64,000 bases of DNA, from NCBI GenBank assembly GCA_023381565.1, contig JAMCRR010000052.1:1-64000 (forward strand), given 5' to 3'. The translations under genes and the position numbers were made by a program. A model generated the notes under the pieces. The model saw only the letters and a program-made list of their open reading frames with translations, did not search any database and had not been told where the DNA came from. Positions 20,797 through 30,002 of the stretch are shown here, one piece after another (positions within the stretch are counted from its first letter, which is position 1; the number at the start of each line of letters is the position of its first letter). The stretch comes from Chloroflexota bacterium (lineage in GTDB: Bacteria > Chloroflexota > Anaerolineae > Anaerolineales > Anaerolineaceae).

Positions 20797-20843
20797 CCTA
20801 TGGGTGATGAAGTAAGCTGTTTCGATTTATCCGAAAGAGGATA

Positions 20844-20869
20844 ATATCGACCTAATAATTTATATCGAC
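20844..20869. repeat. Direct repeat upstream of the rel promoter
   Basis: ATATCGAC occurs at 20844-20851 and 20862-20869, an 18-bp period, just upstream of the -35 of rel. It may be an operator; support is only the repeat itself. Confidence 0.3.
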
Positions 20870-20872
20870 ATC

Positions 20873-20902
20873 TTGTATAGTTTTAGATGGAGATAGTATA
20901 CT
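20873..20902 (+). promoter_or_regulatory. Putative promoter of rel
   Basis: TTGTAT (20873-20878) and TATACT (20897-20902) are separated by 18 bp. The predicted start near 20909 would give a leader of about 63 nt. The rest of 20797-20971 holds nothing else I can identify. Confidence 0.5.
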
Positions 20903-20971
20903 TAAAGGCATGCGGGAAAATCCAGGCAGGTTGGCCTGAACAAGGCGCGTGACCCTGGCAGGCGAGCGCAC

Positions 20972-23221
20972 ATGAAAATCGAGAACCTTATTGAATCTCT
21001 TCCGGAGAGCTACAGTCCTGTCGATCGGGAGATGATTCTGCGCGCTTACAAATTCGCTGAGCAGGCCCACACCGGTCAGACACGCGCCTCCGGAGAACCG
21101 TATATCACCCACTGCCTTTCCGTCGCGGCTATCCTGGCAGAGTTGCGCGTACCCCCGGCAGTGGTCATCGCCGGCCTGCTGCACGACACCGTCGAAGATA
21201 CACCCGTCACCATGGACCAGATCCGCAAAGAGTTTGGCGAAGAGGTCGCACGTCTCGTCGATGGCGTCACGAAGCTGACCAATTTGCCGCGGGTCTCTCG
21301 GGGCGACCAGCATGCCGAAGAGATCTTTGCAGACAATCCAGTTGAAACGGCTGTTGGGACTCGCGGGCGTTCAGGCCAGTCAGGCACCTCCAGTTACGAC
21401 GCAGCCTCTCGCAGCCGCAGACGTGATTTGACATCAGAAACCCTGCGCAAGACTTTCATTGCTATGGGTGATGACGTTCGGGTAGTGCTGATCAAGCTGG
21501 CCGACCGTCTCCATAATATGCGCACTCTGGGCTACATCCCTGAAGCAAAACGGCGCCGGATTGCGCAGGAGACCCTCGATATCTTTGCCCCATTGGCGAA
21601 TCGTCTGGGTATTTGGGAAATCAAGTGGGAGCTGGAAGACCTGGCTTTCCGTTACGTGAATCCGGAAAAATATAAAGAGATCGCCGAAAACCTCGCCGAG
21701 CGGCGCGCCGACCGCGAGCATCAAATCGAAGACATCATCGAGAACTTACAAAGCCTGCTAGCACAATCCGGAATCCAGGCAGAGATAACCGGTCGGCCCA
21801 AGCATATCTATTCGATCTATCGGAAGATGATCGATAAAGGTAAAGCCTTCGAGATGGTAAGGGACCTGCGCGCCGTCCGCCTGATTGTCCCGGACGTTCC
21901 TTCTTGTTACGGCGCTTTGGGTGTGATCCACACGCATTGGCGTCCTATCCCCCACGAGTTCGACGATTACATTGCCGCCCCAAAGGATAATTTCTATCAA
22001 TCCCTGCATACGGCTGTTATCTACGACGATGGCAAGCCACTGGAAGTGCAAATCCGCACGCCTGAGATGAACCAGAACGCTGAATACGGGATTGCCGCGC
22101 ACTGGCGTTACAAAGAGGGCGGCCCGCGCGACGAGAATTACGAGCAGCGTATCAATTGGCTGCGGCGTCTGATGGATTGGCGGCAAGATGTTGATGATGC
22201 CCAGGAATTCGTGGATGGGATGAAGACGGATGTCTTCCAGGACCGCGTTTATGCCTTTACCCCGCGGGGGGATATCATTGACCTTCCAGCCGGTTCTACC
22301 CCGATCGATTTTGCATACCACGTCCATACCGAGATCGGCCATCGCTGCCGGGGTGCAAAAGTCAATGGTAAATTGGTAACGCTCGAATTTGTCCTGAAAA
22401 CCGGCGATCAGGTTGAGATCCTTACTGCCAAGCAAGGAGGCCCAAGCCGCGATTGGCTGAACCCCAACCTGAATCTGGTTAAAACTCAAAGAGCGCGTTC
22501 CAAAATCAAGCAGTGGTTCAAGCGGCAAGACCGGGAGCAAAACCTCGTCCAGGGAAAAATGCTTCTGGATCGAGAATTCCACCGCCTGGGGCTTTCTGAC
22601 ATCGAACTGGACCCCCTGTCGCGCGAATTGGATTATCGTACCCTCGACGATCTTTACGTCGCCCTGGGTTGCGGGGATATATCCGTCGGTCGCATCGTCA
22701 ACCGTATCTCAGACGCTGATAAGGAAGAACAAGACCGGCTGCTCACAGGACCCAGAACGCCCAGCGAATCAAAACCACCCGCCGATACAGTCACTGTACT
22801 CGGATTGAAGGGCATTCTTACCAGCATTGCCCGTTGTTGCAAGCCTGCACCGGGTGACGAGATCATCGGCTATATCACCCGCGGGAGAGGAGCGACGATC
22901 CATCGTAAGGATTGTCCGAATATTCTCAGATTGCGCGAGCACGAGCGTCTCGTAAAAGTCACATGGGGAGAACCCCAGGCCACCTACCCGGTACCTGTGG
23001 AAATCAAAGCTTATGACCGCCAGGGATTAATGGGGGATATTTCCAATGTTCTGACCAATGAGGGGATCAATTTACTTGACATTGGATTAAAAGTGAATCA
23101 TAATCTGGCAGCAATTAATCTGGTGCTGGAAGTGGGAGATATCGCACAGCTAAGCCGGATTCTTACCCGGATCGAGAGCCTGCCGAATGTTATGGAAGCT
23201 CATCGCATGCATCCAGGTTAG
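20972..23221 (+). CDS. rel: Bifunctional (p)ppGpp synthetase/hydrolase (Rel/SpoT)
   Basis: The 749-residue RSH protein has the usual order. The HD hydrolase domain has His47, His71-Asp72 and Asp178 in LADRLHNM, all present, so hydrolysis should work. The synthetase domain follows (about 230-400) with EVQIRT. TGS (about 420-480) and a C-terminal ACT domain (about 670-745) complete it. The linker between VDGVTKL and ETLRKTF (about 105-155) is roughly 35 residues longer than normal and rich in Gly, Ser and Arg. As the only RSH here it is probably the main stringent-response enzyme. Confidence 0.93.
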   Translation: MKIENLIESLPESYSPVDREMILRAYKFAEQAHTGQTRASGEPYITHCLSVAAILAELRVPPAVVIAGLLHDTVEDTPVTMDQIRKEFGEEVARLVDGVTKLTNLPRVSRGDQHAEEIFADNPVETAVGTRGRSGQSGTSSYDAASRSRRRDLTSETLRKTFIAMGDDVRVVLIKLADRLHNMRTLGYIPEAKRRRIAQETLDIFAPLANRLGIWEIKWELEDLAFRYVNPEKYKEIAENLAERRADREHQIEDIIENLQSLLAQSGIQAEITGRPKHIYSIYRKMIDKGKAFEMVRDLRAVRLIVPDVPSCYGALGVIHTHWRPIPHEFDDYIAAPKDNFYQSLHTAVIYDDGKPLEVQIRTPEMNQNAEYGIAAHWRYKEGGPRDENYEQRINWLRRLMDWRQDVDDAQEFVDGMKTDVFQDRVYAFTPRGDIIDLPAGSTPIDFAYHVHTEIGHRCRGAKVNGKLVTLEFVLKTGDQVEILTAKQGGPSRDWLNPNLNLVKTQRARSKIKQWFKRQDREQNLVQGKMLLDREFHRLGLSDIELDPLSRELDYRTLDDLYVALGCGDISVGRIVNRISDADKEEQDRLLTGPRTPSESKPPADTVTVLGLKGILTSIARCCKPAPGDEIIGYITRGRGATIHRKDCPNILRLREHERLVKVTWGEPQATYPVPVEIKAYDRQGLMGDISNVLTNEGINLLDIGLKVNHNLAAINLVLEVGDIAQLSRILTRIESLPNVMEAHRMHPG

Positions 23222-23225
23222 TAGG

Positions 23226-23234
23226 TGGTATAAT
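23226..23234 (+). promoter_or_regulatory. Extended -10 promoter upstream of moeA
   Basis: TGGTATAAT (23226-23234) fits TGnTATAAT. Transcription would start near 23241, giving a leader of about 89 nt with no clear Shine-Dalgarno before the moeA ATG. Confidence 0.5.
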
Positions 23235-23329
23235 CTCGGCGCTTGAAAACCAAATATTAACCACTAAGGCTCGTGTGACTCGGAAATTTGCCTTAATAAA
23301 GAACTGGCTCAATTATTCTGCAATCTATC

Positions 23330-24598
23330 ATGATCGCGATTTTGGAGAAGACACCTTTGGCGCCGTATCTATCTGTCTCTGAAGCGCAACAACGGATGCT
23401 CCAATCCATTCGTCCGGTGGATGAGACGATCATTCCTCTGGAACAATCGCATAGCAGGGTGATTTCTCAAGATATACGCTCGCAGATCGATTGGCCGCCG
23501 TTTGCAACATCGGCTATGGATGGCTTTGCCGTCCAGGCAGAGGATATCCTTCAAGCTGCACCGAACTCACCCGTCACCCTCGAAGTGATCGCCGATATCC
23601 AGGCGGGGTCGACAATCTATCAACGTGTTCTGGCCGGGCAGGCAGCCCGCATCATGACCGGCGCAGCGGTGCCGGCTGGAGCCGACACTGTTGTTCCGGT
23701 GGAAGAGACCAATTTTACCGACCGGTCTCCGGGTGCCAGAGCACCCGATTCAGTTCAGATTTTTCGGGTATTCAATACCGGCGAGTATGTCCGTCCGCGC
23801 GGGCAGGACTTGCTTTCTGATCAGGTCGTCTTGAGCGCCGGTCACCGTTTGCGTCCTCAAGACGCCGGATTGTTAGCGATGTTGGGGATTGCTCGCGTCC
23901 CAGTGTTCCGTAGGCCGCGTGTGGCTATTTTCTCGACCGGCGATGAGCTTCTTGCGCCCGACCAGCCGCTCTCACCGGGGAAGATTCATGATTCGAATTC
24001 TTATACGCTGGCAGCTCAGCTGGCAAAACACGATGTTGAAGTGTTCCCATTGGGGGTCGTTCCTGATAACTTTAATGCCATCCAACAACGGCTGGATTGG
24101 CTACAAGATCACCCGGTTGATTTGATTGTCACCACAGCCGGAGTCAGTGTGGGGAATTTCGATTACATGCGGTCCGTCATCGAGGCCCAGGGAAAGATCG
24201 AGTTTTGGCGTGTAAACATGCGTCCGGGAAAACCGGTCACGTTTGGGTCGTATCGAGGCATACCAATCATCGGCCTGCCGGGAAACCCAGTATCGGCTTT
24301 TGTGGGCTGTGAGGTATTTGTGCGACCGGTGATTTCTCGTTTGAGTGGAGAGGCTCAAGCTACCCGGAGAGCAACCCGCGCCGAGTTGGCAGAGCCGATC
24401 GAATCGGACGGCCGGGAGAGTTATCTGCGTGGAATATTGACGTTTCAGCGTGGCAAATATCTTGCACGGTTGACAGGTCATCAGGGTTCAGGGAATTTAT
24501 TCTCATTGGTACAGGCAAATGCTTTACTGATTGTCCCGTCGGGTGTAAAATCGCTCCCTGCTGGAGCAGAGGTGGAAGCGTGGTGGTTGGAGGGGTAA
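23330..24598 (+). CDS. moeA: Molybdopterin molybdenumtransferase MoeA
   Basis: It inserts molybdate (or tungstate) into adenylated molybdopterin. The 422 residues show SAMDGFAV, TGDEL, the TTAGVSVGNFDY motif (usually TTGGVSVG), GKPV and GLPGNPVSAFV, followed by a C-terminal MoeA domain IV. It could serve the aldehyde:ferredoxin oxidoreductase encoded at 59871. There is no convincing ribosome binding site; the TTG at 23342 is an alternative start. Confidence 0.92.
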   Translation: MIAILEKTPLAPYLSVSEAQQRMLQSIRPVDETIIPLEQSHSRVISQDIRSQIDWPPFATSAMDGFAVQAEDILQAAPNSPVTLEVIADIQAGSTIYQRVLAGQAARIMTGAAVPAGADTVVPVEETNFTDRSPGARAPDSVQIFRVFNTGEYVRPRGQDLLSDQVVLSAGHRLRPQDAGLLAMLGIARVPVFRRPRVAIFSTGDELLAPDQPLSPGKIHDSNSYTLAAQLAKHDVEVFPLGVVPDNFNAIQQRLDWLQDHPVDLIVTTAGVSVGNFDYMRSVIEAQGKIEFWRVNMRPGKPVTFGSYRGIPIIGLPGNPVSAFVGCEVFVRPVISRLSGEAQATRRATRAELAEPIESDGRESYLRGILTFQRGKYLARLTGHQGSGNLFSLVQANALLIVPSGVKSLPAGAEVEAWWLEG

Positions 24599-24607
24599 CA
24601 GACTGTA

Positions 24608-25054
24608 ATGAATGAAAGACACGGGTTACGAATTGCATTGTTAGTGGTAACGCTCTTAGGTTTGGCAGATGCATCGTATTTGACCTGGATTAAACTCACA
24701 AATAATGTTGCATCCTGCATCAAAGGCATAGGGGATTGCTATACGGTCAACACCAGCCCATACTCCGAATTTCACGGTATTCCAATTGCCATCTTTGGGG
24801 CTGGTGCTTACCTTCTTATATTGATCTTTTTGGTTGCAGAAGGAATAAACCGCTTTTGGCAAGAGAACGCGAATCTGTTTGTGTTTGCTATTAGTCTGTT
24901 CGGTGTGCTGTATTCGATGTATTTGACCTATATAGAAATAGCCGTCTTAAAAGCGATCTGTCCGTTCTGTGTCGCCTCAGCTCTAGCCATGGTCATCTTA
25001 TTAATCTTATCGATTGTACGTATGACCCAAGGCCATTTTATGCCTAGTACTTAG
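24608..25054 (+). CDS. VKOR family membrane thiol-oxidising protein
   Basis: VKOR homologues pass electrons from Trx-like oxidases to quinones, supporting disulfide formation outside the cytoplasm. The 148-residue protein has four or five hydrophobic segments, the loop cysteines Cys37 and Cys44, and the quinone-proximal CPFC pair Cys118/Cys121. It is the stand-alone form with no fused thioredoxin domain, and no DsbA-like partner is visible nearby. It begins 10 nt after moeA. Confidence 0.9.
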   Translation: MNERHGLRIALLVVTLLGLADASYLTWIKLTNNVASCIKGIGDCYTVNTSPYSEFHGIPIAIFGAGAYLLILIFLVAEGINRFWQENANLFVFAISLFGVLYSMYLTYIEIAVLKAICPFCVASALAMVILLILSIVRMTQGHFMPST

Positions 25055-25068
25055 GCAGGAGGATAACT

Positions 25069-25305
25069 ATGCCACGAATTCGCTGTCACTACCTCGATTG
25101 CGTTTTTTTGGATGATGGGTACTGCAGTGCCGCAGCTGTCGAGATCGATCCGGACGCAGGGTGTATGACATATTCGCCGACTTCCGAGGTCGCATCTGAA
25201 GACGCATGGGAAGATGAAGAAGAATTGGAAGAATGGGAAGACCTGGAATCAGAGGAAGATGAGGAAGAAGATGTATGGTTAGATGACGAGGATGAGGAAT
25301 ATTAG
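25069..25305 (+). CDS. Small Cys4 (DUF1540-like) protein with highly acidic tail
   Basis: Residues 1-35 contain Cys6, Cys11, Cys19 and Cys32 with spacing and surroundings (HYLDC, GYCSA, GC.TY) like DUF1540 metal-binding domains. Residues 41-78 are almost entirely Glu/Asp with scattered Trp. AGGAGG 7 nt before the ATG supports real translation. The fold is probably a small zinc or iron site. The function is unknown; the acidic tail could mimic nucleic acid or bind metal. Confidence 0.7.
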   Translation: MPRIRCHYLDCVFLDDGYCSAAAVEIDPDAGCMTYSPTSEVASEDAWEDEEELEEWEDLESEEDEEEDVWLDDEDEEY

Positions 25306-25360
25306 GATTATAACCTCGGAATCCTATCCCATTTAGGGCTTTGCCACTCGATTTCCATTC

Positions 25361-25390
25361 GCCCCGTAAGAAGATTGCGGGGCATTTTAT
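25361..25390 (+). terminator. Intrinsic terminator
   Basis: GCCCCG (25361-25366) pairs with CGGGGC (25378-25383), followed by ATTTTAT. It ends the moeA-VKOR-DUF1540 transcript and lies inside the upstream open frame of the MFS gene, arguing for the later MFS start. Confidence 0.7.
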
Positions 25391-25410
25391 TGATAAAATC
25401 AGATATCTGC

Positions 25411-26682
25411 ATGGATGACAGCATGGATACCCAGCAATACAAACATCTCCGCCATAACTTTATTGTGAATATTATGGATGGCGGTTTTTTTGGTTTTGCT
25501 CTCGGGTTTGCTTCTTTCACTACTGTGTTGCCGCTTTTCGTCAGCAGTCTGACCAGTTCGGCTATTTTAATCGGGCTGATCCCGGCGATCCACTCCATGG
25601 GCTGGCAACTGCCTCAACTTCTCACCGCAAGACAAGTCTCCAGACTCACGCACATAAAACCATCTGTCCTCCTGCTCACGATCCAAGAACGGGTGCCATT
25701 TCTTGGCCTGGCGGTAGTTGCCTGGTTTGTACCTTTAATCCACCGAAATTTGGGCTTGGTATTAATCTACGCTCTGCTCATCTGGCAGGGTTTGGGCGGA
25801 GGGTTAGCCGCGAACGGCTGGCAAAATATGATTGCAAAAGTAATTCCGTCTGAAAATCGAGCAACCTTCTTCGGCCTTCAATCGGCGGCTGCCAGCTTGC
25901 TTGCCGGCGCTGGAGCTATCGCGGCGGGTTACATTTTAGATCGGCTCCCATCGCCGTTGGATTTTTCGTTATGTTTCATCTTTGCCAGCGGTATGATGGT
26001 CTTCTCATGGTTCGCGATGAGCTGGACGAAAGAACCGATTCAACCGGCTACAGGGTTGCCCCAAATCAATTCTTCGCTCAGAAAAGAAGTTTTATCGATT
26101 ATCAAGAGGGATCGCCCGTTCACCTGGTATCTAATAGCGCGTATGCTTTCACAGTTTGGGACAATGGCTTTTGCGTTCTATACGGTGTACGCGGTTCACC
26201 ATCATGGGATGAGCGAACTAGCTGCCGGCTATCTGACAGGAGTGCTGTTCATCACTCAGGTGATTGCCAATCCCGTGCTGGGCTGGTTGGCAGACCGTTG
26301 GAGCAAGAAGGCCGCGCTTGAGCTCGGCGCAGTCTGCGGGGCTTTCAGCGCCCTGATTGCCTGGCTGGCCCCAAATGTGAATTGGTTTTTTCTTGTTGTG
26401 ATCCTGGGCGGAATTGCCAGCACGAGCTTTTGGACGATTGGTTTGGCATATACAATGGAATTTGGTACGGAGGCTGACCGCCCTACTTATATCGGTCTGG
26501 CAAACACGTTAATTGCGCCAAGCACCATCCTGGGTCCCCTGTTAGGTGGTTGGGCGGCAGATGCTATGGGGTATTCTTATACATTTATTATTGCTGCAGG
26601 TTTTTGCTTGGTGACAGCGGTTGTTCTTCATTTGATTGTAAAAGACGTTCGAACAGTAGATCAAGAAATAAATTTTGTTTGA
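25411..26682 (+). CDS. MFS transporter
   Basis: A polytopic protein with about 12 hydrophobic segments and MFS-type loops (GWLADRWSKK between TM8 and TM9). The frame opens at 25375 inside a terminator stem, so the ATG at 25411 is preferred; 25423 is a further option. A TAAAAT at 25394-25399 may be its -10, giving a very short leader. No substrate can be assigned; the overall feel is of the uncharacterised Chloroflexi MFS proteins rather than a sugar or drug subgroup. Confidence 0.8.
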   Translation: MDDSMDTQQYKHLRHNFIVNIMDGGFFGFALGFASFTTVLPLFVSSLTSSAILIGLIPAIHSMGWQLPQLLTARQVSRLTHIKPSVLLLTIQERVPFLGLAVVAWFVPLIHRNLGLVLIYALLIWQGLGGGLAANGWQNMIAKVIPSENRATFFGLQSAAASLLAGAGAIAAGYILDRLPSPLDFSLCFIFASGMMVFSWFAMSWTKEPIQPATGLPQINSSLRKEVLSIIKRDRPFTWYLIARMLSQFGTMAFAFYTVYAVHHHGMSELAAGYLTGVLFITQVIANPVLGWLADRWSKKAALELGAVCGAFSALIAWLAPNVNWFFLVVILGGIASTSFWTIGLAYTMEFGTEADRPTYIGLANTLIAPSTILGPLLGGWAADAMGYSYTFIIAAGFCLVTAVVLHLIVKDVRTVDQEINFV

Positions 26683-26815
26683 TTAATAGATTGGCTATGC
26701 GCATTAATCAAATACCGTAAATTCCATTAAGGGTTTCCCAATTGTACATTGCAACTTTCCTCCATTTTTTACGTATATAGTAAAGGATGTTCTGACAATC
26801 AGACAGAAAAAAGAG

Positions 26816-27346
26816 ATGAGTGAAAAATCAGTCGCCTTCCTTCCTTTCAGGGCTATTAATGAATTCATGCGCGAAGACTATCGCCAGACCGTAGTCTCCA
26901 CCGTCCTGCATGCATTGCCGGACCTTCCCGAGGCTCGCAGAAATGCACTCAACCGGCAGATAAAAAAGTATGTCCAGATCCCCGGTTTTCGTAATAGCGC
27001 ACTGGCGCCCCTTTCATTGAAAATTAAAATATCCATCAGCACTTTTCAAAAAAGCTCTGATTTCGCGGCAAATTTGTTAGCCGAGTGGTCCAACCAAAAT
27101 GAGGAGCTCCGGCAAAATGTCCTTAACCTCTTGACCTCCCGGGGATGGGAACTCCTACCTTCCGACGCAGATCGTACGAAACTCCCCGGATTCTTAACCA
27201 GATGGCCTGCGGGTGAAGATTTCGAGGTGTTATACAAGGCATATCAGGAAATGTATCCCGATTCTCATAGCTCGTCAGATGATGTCAGCCTCATGACTGT
27301 GTGGTTAAGCGGCAGGCTTCCTGTTGAGAAAGTAGAACGGGAATAA
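26816..27346 (+). CDS. Uncharacterised protein
   Basis: I do not recognise this 176-residue protein. It is soluble, with no signal peptide or membrane segment. It has a basic N-terminal half with predicted helices, a central helix rich in Asn/Gln/Glu, and a C-terminal block DDVSLMTVWLSGRLP that looks conserved in character. The frame is long, its codon use resembles its neighbours, and it sits in a clear gap before the LiaF-like genes, so it is likely real. AAAGAG is the only ribosome binding site candidate. Confidence 0.6.
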   Translation: MSEKSVAFLPFRAINEFMREDYRQTVVSTVLHALPDLPEARRNALNRQIKKYVQIPGFRNSALAPLSLKIKISISTFQKSSDFAANLLAEWSNQNEELRQNVLNLLTSRGWELLPSDADRTKLPGFLTRWPAGEDFEVLYKAYQEMYPDSHSSSDDVSLMTVWLSGRLPVEKVERE

Positions 27347-27382
27347 TCCATCGTTTTTAATTTCGATGCACGGAGGTTCACG

Positions 27383-28183
27383 ATGAGAAGCGGAAGATTG
27401 TTCTGGGGAGCCTTGATTTTGCTGGTCGGATTACTTTTCCTCCTGCAAAATCTGGGAATTGTTACGGGCAGTATATGGGGGATTATCTGGCCTCTGGTGA
27501 TTATTCTGATCGGACTCCAGCTCCTATTTGGGCGGGTTTTATACCGCAACCGGTACGAATCTCAGCAATTATCGATTCCCCTGGAAGGTGAGCGCCAGGC
27601 TGCAATTGAGTTCCAGCATGGAGCCGGGCGATTGACGGTCAGAGCCGGCTCTGACCCGAACCTGTTATTATCAGGAGTATTTAACGGCGGTGTCCAGCAT
27701 TCCTCGAGGCGAGAGGGTGATCGCAGCCGGATCACACTGAGTTCTTCTGCAGAGATTTATTTTGGATTTCCATGGTTTTTTGGCCCGCCTCCAGATCTCA
27801 ATTGGGATGTTACCCTTAATCCTTCTACTCCATTGGACCTGGAATTTAAAACCGGGGCTAGCAAATCGGAATTGGACCTCCGGCAGCTCAAAGTACAATA
27901 CCTCAGGCTGGGAACGGGAGCCAGCTCGACGGATATCACTCTTCCAGAAAATGCCGGCATCACGCAAGTTCGTGTGAGTGCAGGCGCTGCCTCGATCGGT
28001 ATACGCATCCCCGATAAGGTTGCCGGCCGCATTGAAGCCAAAGGTGGGATTGCCAGCATTCACATTGACACAACCCGTTTTTCGCAATCTGGGAATGTGT
28101 ATCAATCCAGTGATTTTGAGACGGCTGCAAATCGCGCCGACATTTTTATCGAAGCGGGCGTCGGTTCGATTGACATTCGCTAG
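27383..28183 (+). CDS. LiaF-like/DUF5668 membrane protein with toast-rack domain
   Basis: Two N-terminal hydrophobic segments (about 6-27 and 31-48, LiaI/DUF5668 type) are followed by a beta-rich domain with short repeated strands (for example TGASKSELDL, TGASSTDITL, AGAASIGIRI and GGIASIHIDT), characteristic of toast-rack/LiaF C-terminal folds. GGAGG precedes the ATG. It is the first of three tandem related genes; such proteins sense or respond to envelope stress in Firmicutes. No LiaRS-like kinase is adjacent. Confidence 0.75.
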   Translation: MRSGRLFWGALILLVGLLFLLQNLGIVTGSIWGIIWPLVIILIGLQLLFGRVLYRNRYESQQLSIPLEGERQAAIEFQHGAGRLTVRAGSDPNLLLSGVFNGGVQHSSRREGDRSRITLSSSAEIYFGFPWFFGPPPDLNWDVTLNPSTPLDLEFKTGASKSELDLRQLKVQYLRLGTGASSTDITLPENAGITQVRVSAGAASIGIRIPDKVAGRIEAKGGIASIHIDTTRFSQSGNVYQSSDFETAANRADIFIEAGVGSIDIR

Positions 28184-28236
28184 ATACTCCCTATTGACAT
28201 TCAGATACAACTGCCAGGAAGAAGGAGGGTGATTGT

Positions 28237-28881
28237 ATGAGAAAGTTTAGTAATCACTGGTTGTGGGGTGGCTTGTTGGTCCTGGTCGGGATCATCCTGC
28301 TTGGGCAAAACCTGGCGATTTTTCGTTCTGAATTTATCAGTTTTGTCTGGGGAGTGATCCTGGGCGCAGCGGGTTTGGTCTTTCTCTCGGTTGTGATTGC
28401 CGACCGCAGGCAATGGTGGGCAGCCATTCCAGGCCTCATCCTTGTATATCTCGCGGCGCTCATAATTCTCGGTCAGTTCCTTCCTGCCCAAATCACCCGA
28501 TTCGGCGGTTCCTTCTTCCTGGCGGCAATTGGCATCAGTTTTTGGATTGTGTATTTCTTGAATTTCGCCAACTGGTGGGCAATTATCCCTGGAGGGGTGT
28601 TACTGACCCTGGCGGTGGTGTCTTTGATTGAAAATGCTGTGACAGGGCTGGCAAGCGGAGGCATCTTTTTCTTGGGATTGGGCCTCACCTTTGCTTTGTT
28701 ATCCATTGTGAACACCCCAAATGGGAAGATGAGATGGCCATTAATTCCAGCAGGAATCCTGTTGGCGATAGGATTATTAATCTCCCTGGCGGCATCCTCG
28801 ATTTTGAATTATATCTGGCCAATCGTATTGATCCTGATCGGGTTATATCTTCTGTTCTTTAGAAAATCCCCCAAGCGTTAG
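28237..28881 (+). CDS. DUF5668-like polytopic membrane protein
   Basis: A 214-residue, almost wholly hydrophobic protein with six to eight membrane segments in hairpin pairs of the DUF5668 (LiaI_TM1) type, and no C-terminal beta domain. AAGGAGGG lies 8 nt before the ATG. It lies between two toast-rack proteins in the same orientation, so it is probably a membrane partner in one operon. Confidence 0.7.
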   Translation: MRKFSNHWLWGGLLVLVGIILLGQNLAIFRSEFISFVWGVILGAAGLVFLSVVIADRRQWWAAIPGLILVYLAALIILGQFLPAQITRFGGSFFLAAIGISFWIVYFLNFANWWAIIPGGVLLTLAVVSLIENAVTGLASGGIFFLGLGLTFALLSIVNTPNGKMRWPLIPAGILLAIGLLISLAASSILNYIWPIVLILIGLYLLFFRKSPKR

Positions 28882-28925
28882 GTATATTTATGTATCTAAT
28901 GGCTATGCGAAAATAGGAGCTAGAA

Positions 28926-29993
28926 ATGAACACTTACCCTCGCCGTTCCCTTTTTTGGCCTCTTTTTTTGGTCGCTATCGGTGTTGTTTTTTTACTCAAT
29001 AACATCAGCATGCTCCCAGGGAATTTCTGGGACATGGTTATCCGCTACTGGCCTATCCTGCTGATTGTTGCCGGGTTAGATTCAATCTATCGCGGAGAAG
29101 GCTTATTCGGTTCCATTTTTATCATCGCCGTGGGCACCTTCATCCTCATAGCAAACCTCGGATATGTTACCGGCGATATTTGGGGATTGCTGCTCCGCTA
29201 TTGGCCGTTGTTGATCATCACCATCGGTCTGGACGTCATCTTATCCCGCGTCCGGCGTTCAACCTGGGTGTCGATCGCAGGATTGGTTTTAGCCGTTGTT
29301 GTCATCGGTGTCATTGTTTGGTTCGCCGGTTTGCGCACCACGAGCTACCAGAAACTGGCTTCAACCAATGTGAGCCAGGCGCTCTCCGGTGAAGTCAAGC
29401 AAGCTGATTTGAATTTCATTGCCGGGATCGGTAAACTTACCATCAGCCCTCAGCCCGATGCATCAAAGTTGGTCAGCGGTACAGTGCACACCCAAACCGG
29501 GACGGCACCCTTGGAGAGTTACAGCCAGGATGGAATGGTTGGGAATTATTCCCTGACCAGCCAGGGAGCAACCTTCGCAGCAAATTATACGAGTTCAACC
29601 CAGGATGAATGGAACCTGGGGATAACCACCGCCATTCCGGTGCAGATGGAAATCAAACTTGGCGCTGGCGAATGCAACATATCTTTGAATGGCATTCAAA
29701 TCACCAGCCTGGCAGTGACTAACGCGGTCGGCAAATGCACCGTGGCTCTTCCCCAGAAAGGTAATTTTTCAGCCCAGGTCACCGGGGTTATCGGCGAGAC
29801 GCTCATCATCGTGCCCAACAGCCTTCCTGTAAGCATTCACGTGAATCCCGGCCTTTCCAGCCTGCAAATTCCGGCAGGTTTTACCCGCAGCGGAGAGACG
29901 ATCACTTCTCCCAATTACAACCCACAAACGAACCATATCGACCTGGAGGCTCAGCAGGTAATCGGGGAATTGGTTATCCAATCAGGGTCTTGA
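28926..29993 (+). CDS. DUF5668 tandem-TM protein with C-terminal toast-rack domain
   Basis: The N-terminal ~125 residues contain two DUF5668-like hairpins plus a further TM near 115-135. The C-terminal half is a predicted extracytoplasmic beta domain (toast_rack_N type: AGIGKLTISPQP, GAGECNISLNG, NAVGKCTVALP). It resembles the 27383 gene in layout. AGGAG lies 7 nt before the ATG. Confidence 0.72.
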   Translation: MNTYPRRSLFWPLFLVAIGVVFLLNNISMLPGNFWDMVIRYWPILLIVAGLDSIYRGEGLFGSIFIIAVGTFILIANLGYVTGDIWGLLLRYWPLLIITIGLDVILSRVRRSTWVSIAGLVLAVVVIGVIVWFAGLRTTSYQKLASTNVSQALSGEVKQADLNFIAGIGKLTISPQPDASKLVSGTVHTQTGTAPLESYSQDGMVGNYSLTSQGATFAANYTSSTQDEWNLGITTAIPVQMEIKLGAGECNISLNGIQITSLAVTNAVGKCTVALPQKGNFSAQVTGVIGETLIIVPNSLPVSIHVNPGLSSLQIPAGFTRSGETITSPNYNPQTNHIDLEAQQVIGELVIQSGS

Positions 29994-30002
29994 AAAGAAT
30001 AC

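Noticed and set aside
23302-23320. Sigma-54-like TGGCTCAATTATTCTGCA before moeA
   Set aside because: The GG-to-GC distance is 2 bp too long, and an extended -10 promoter explains the gene.
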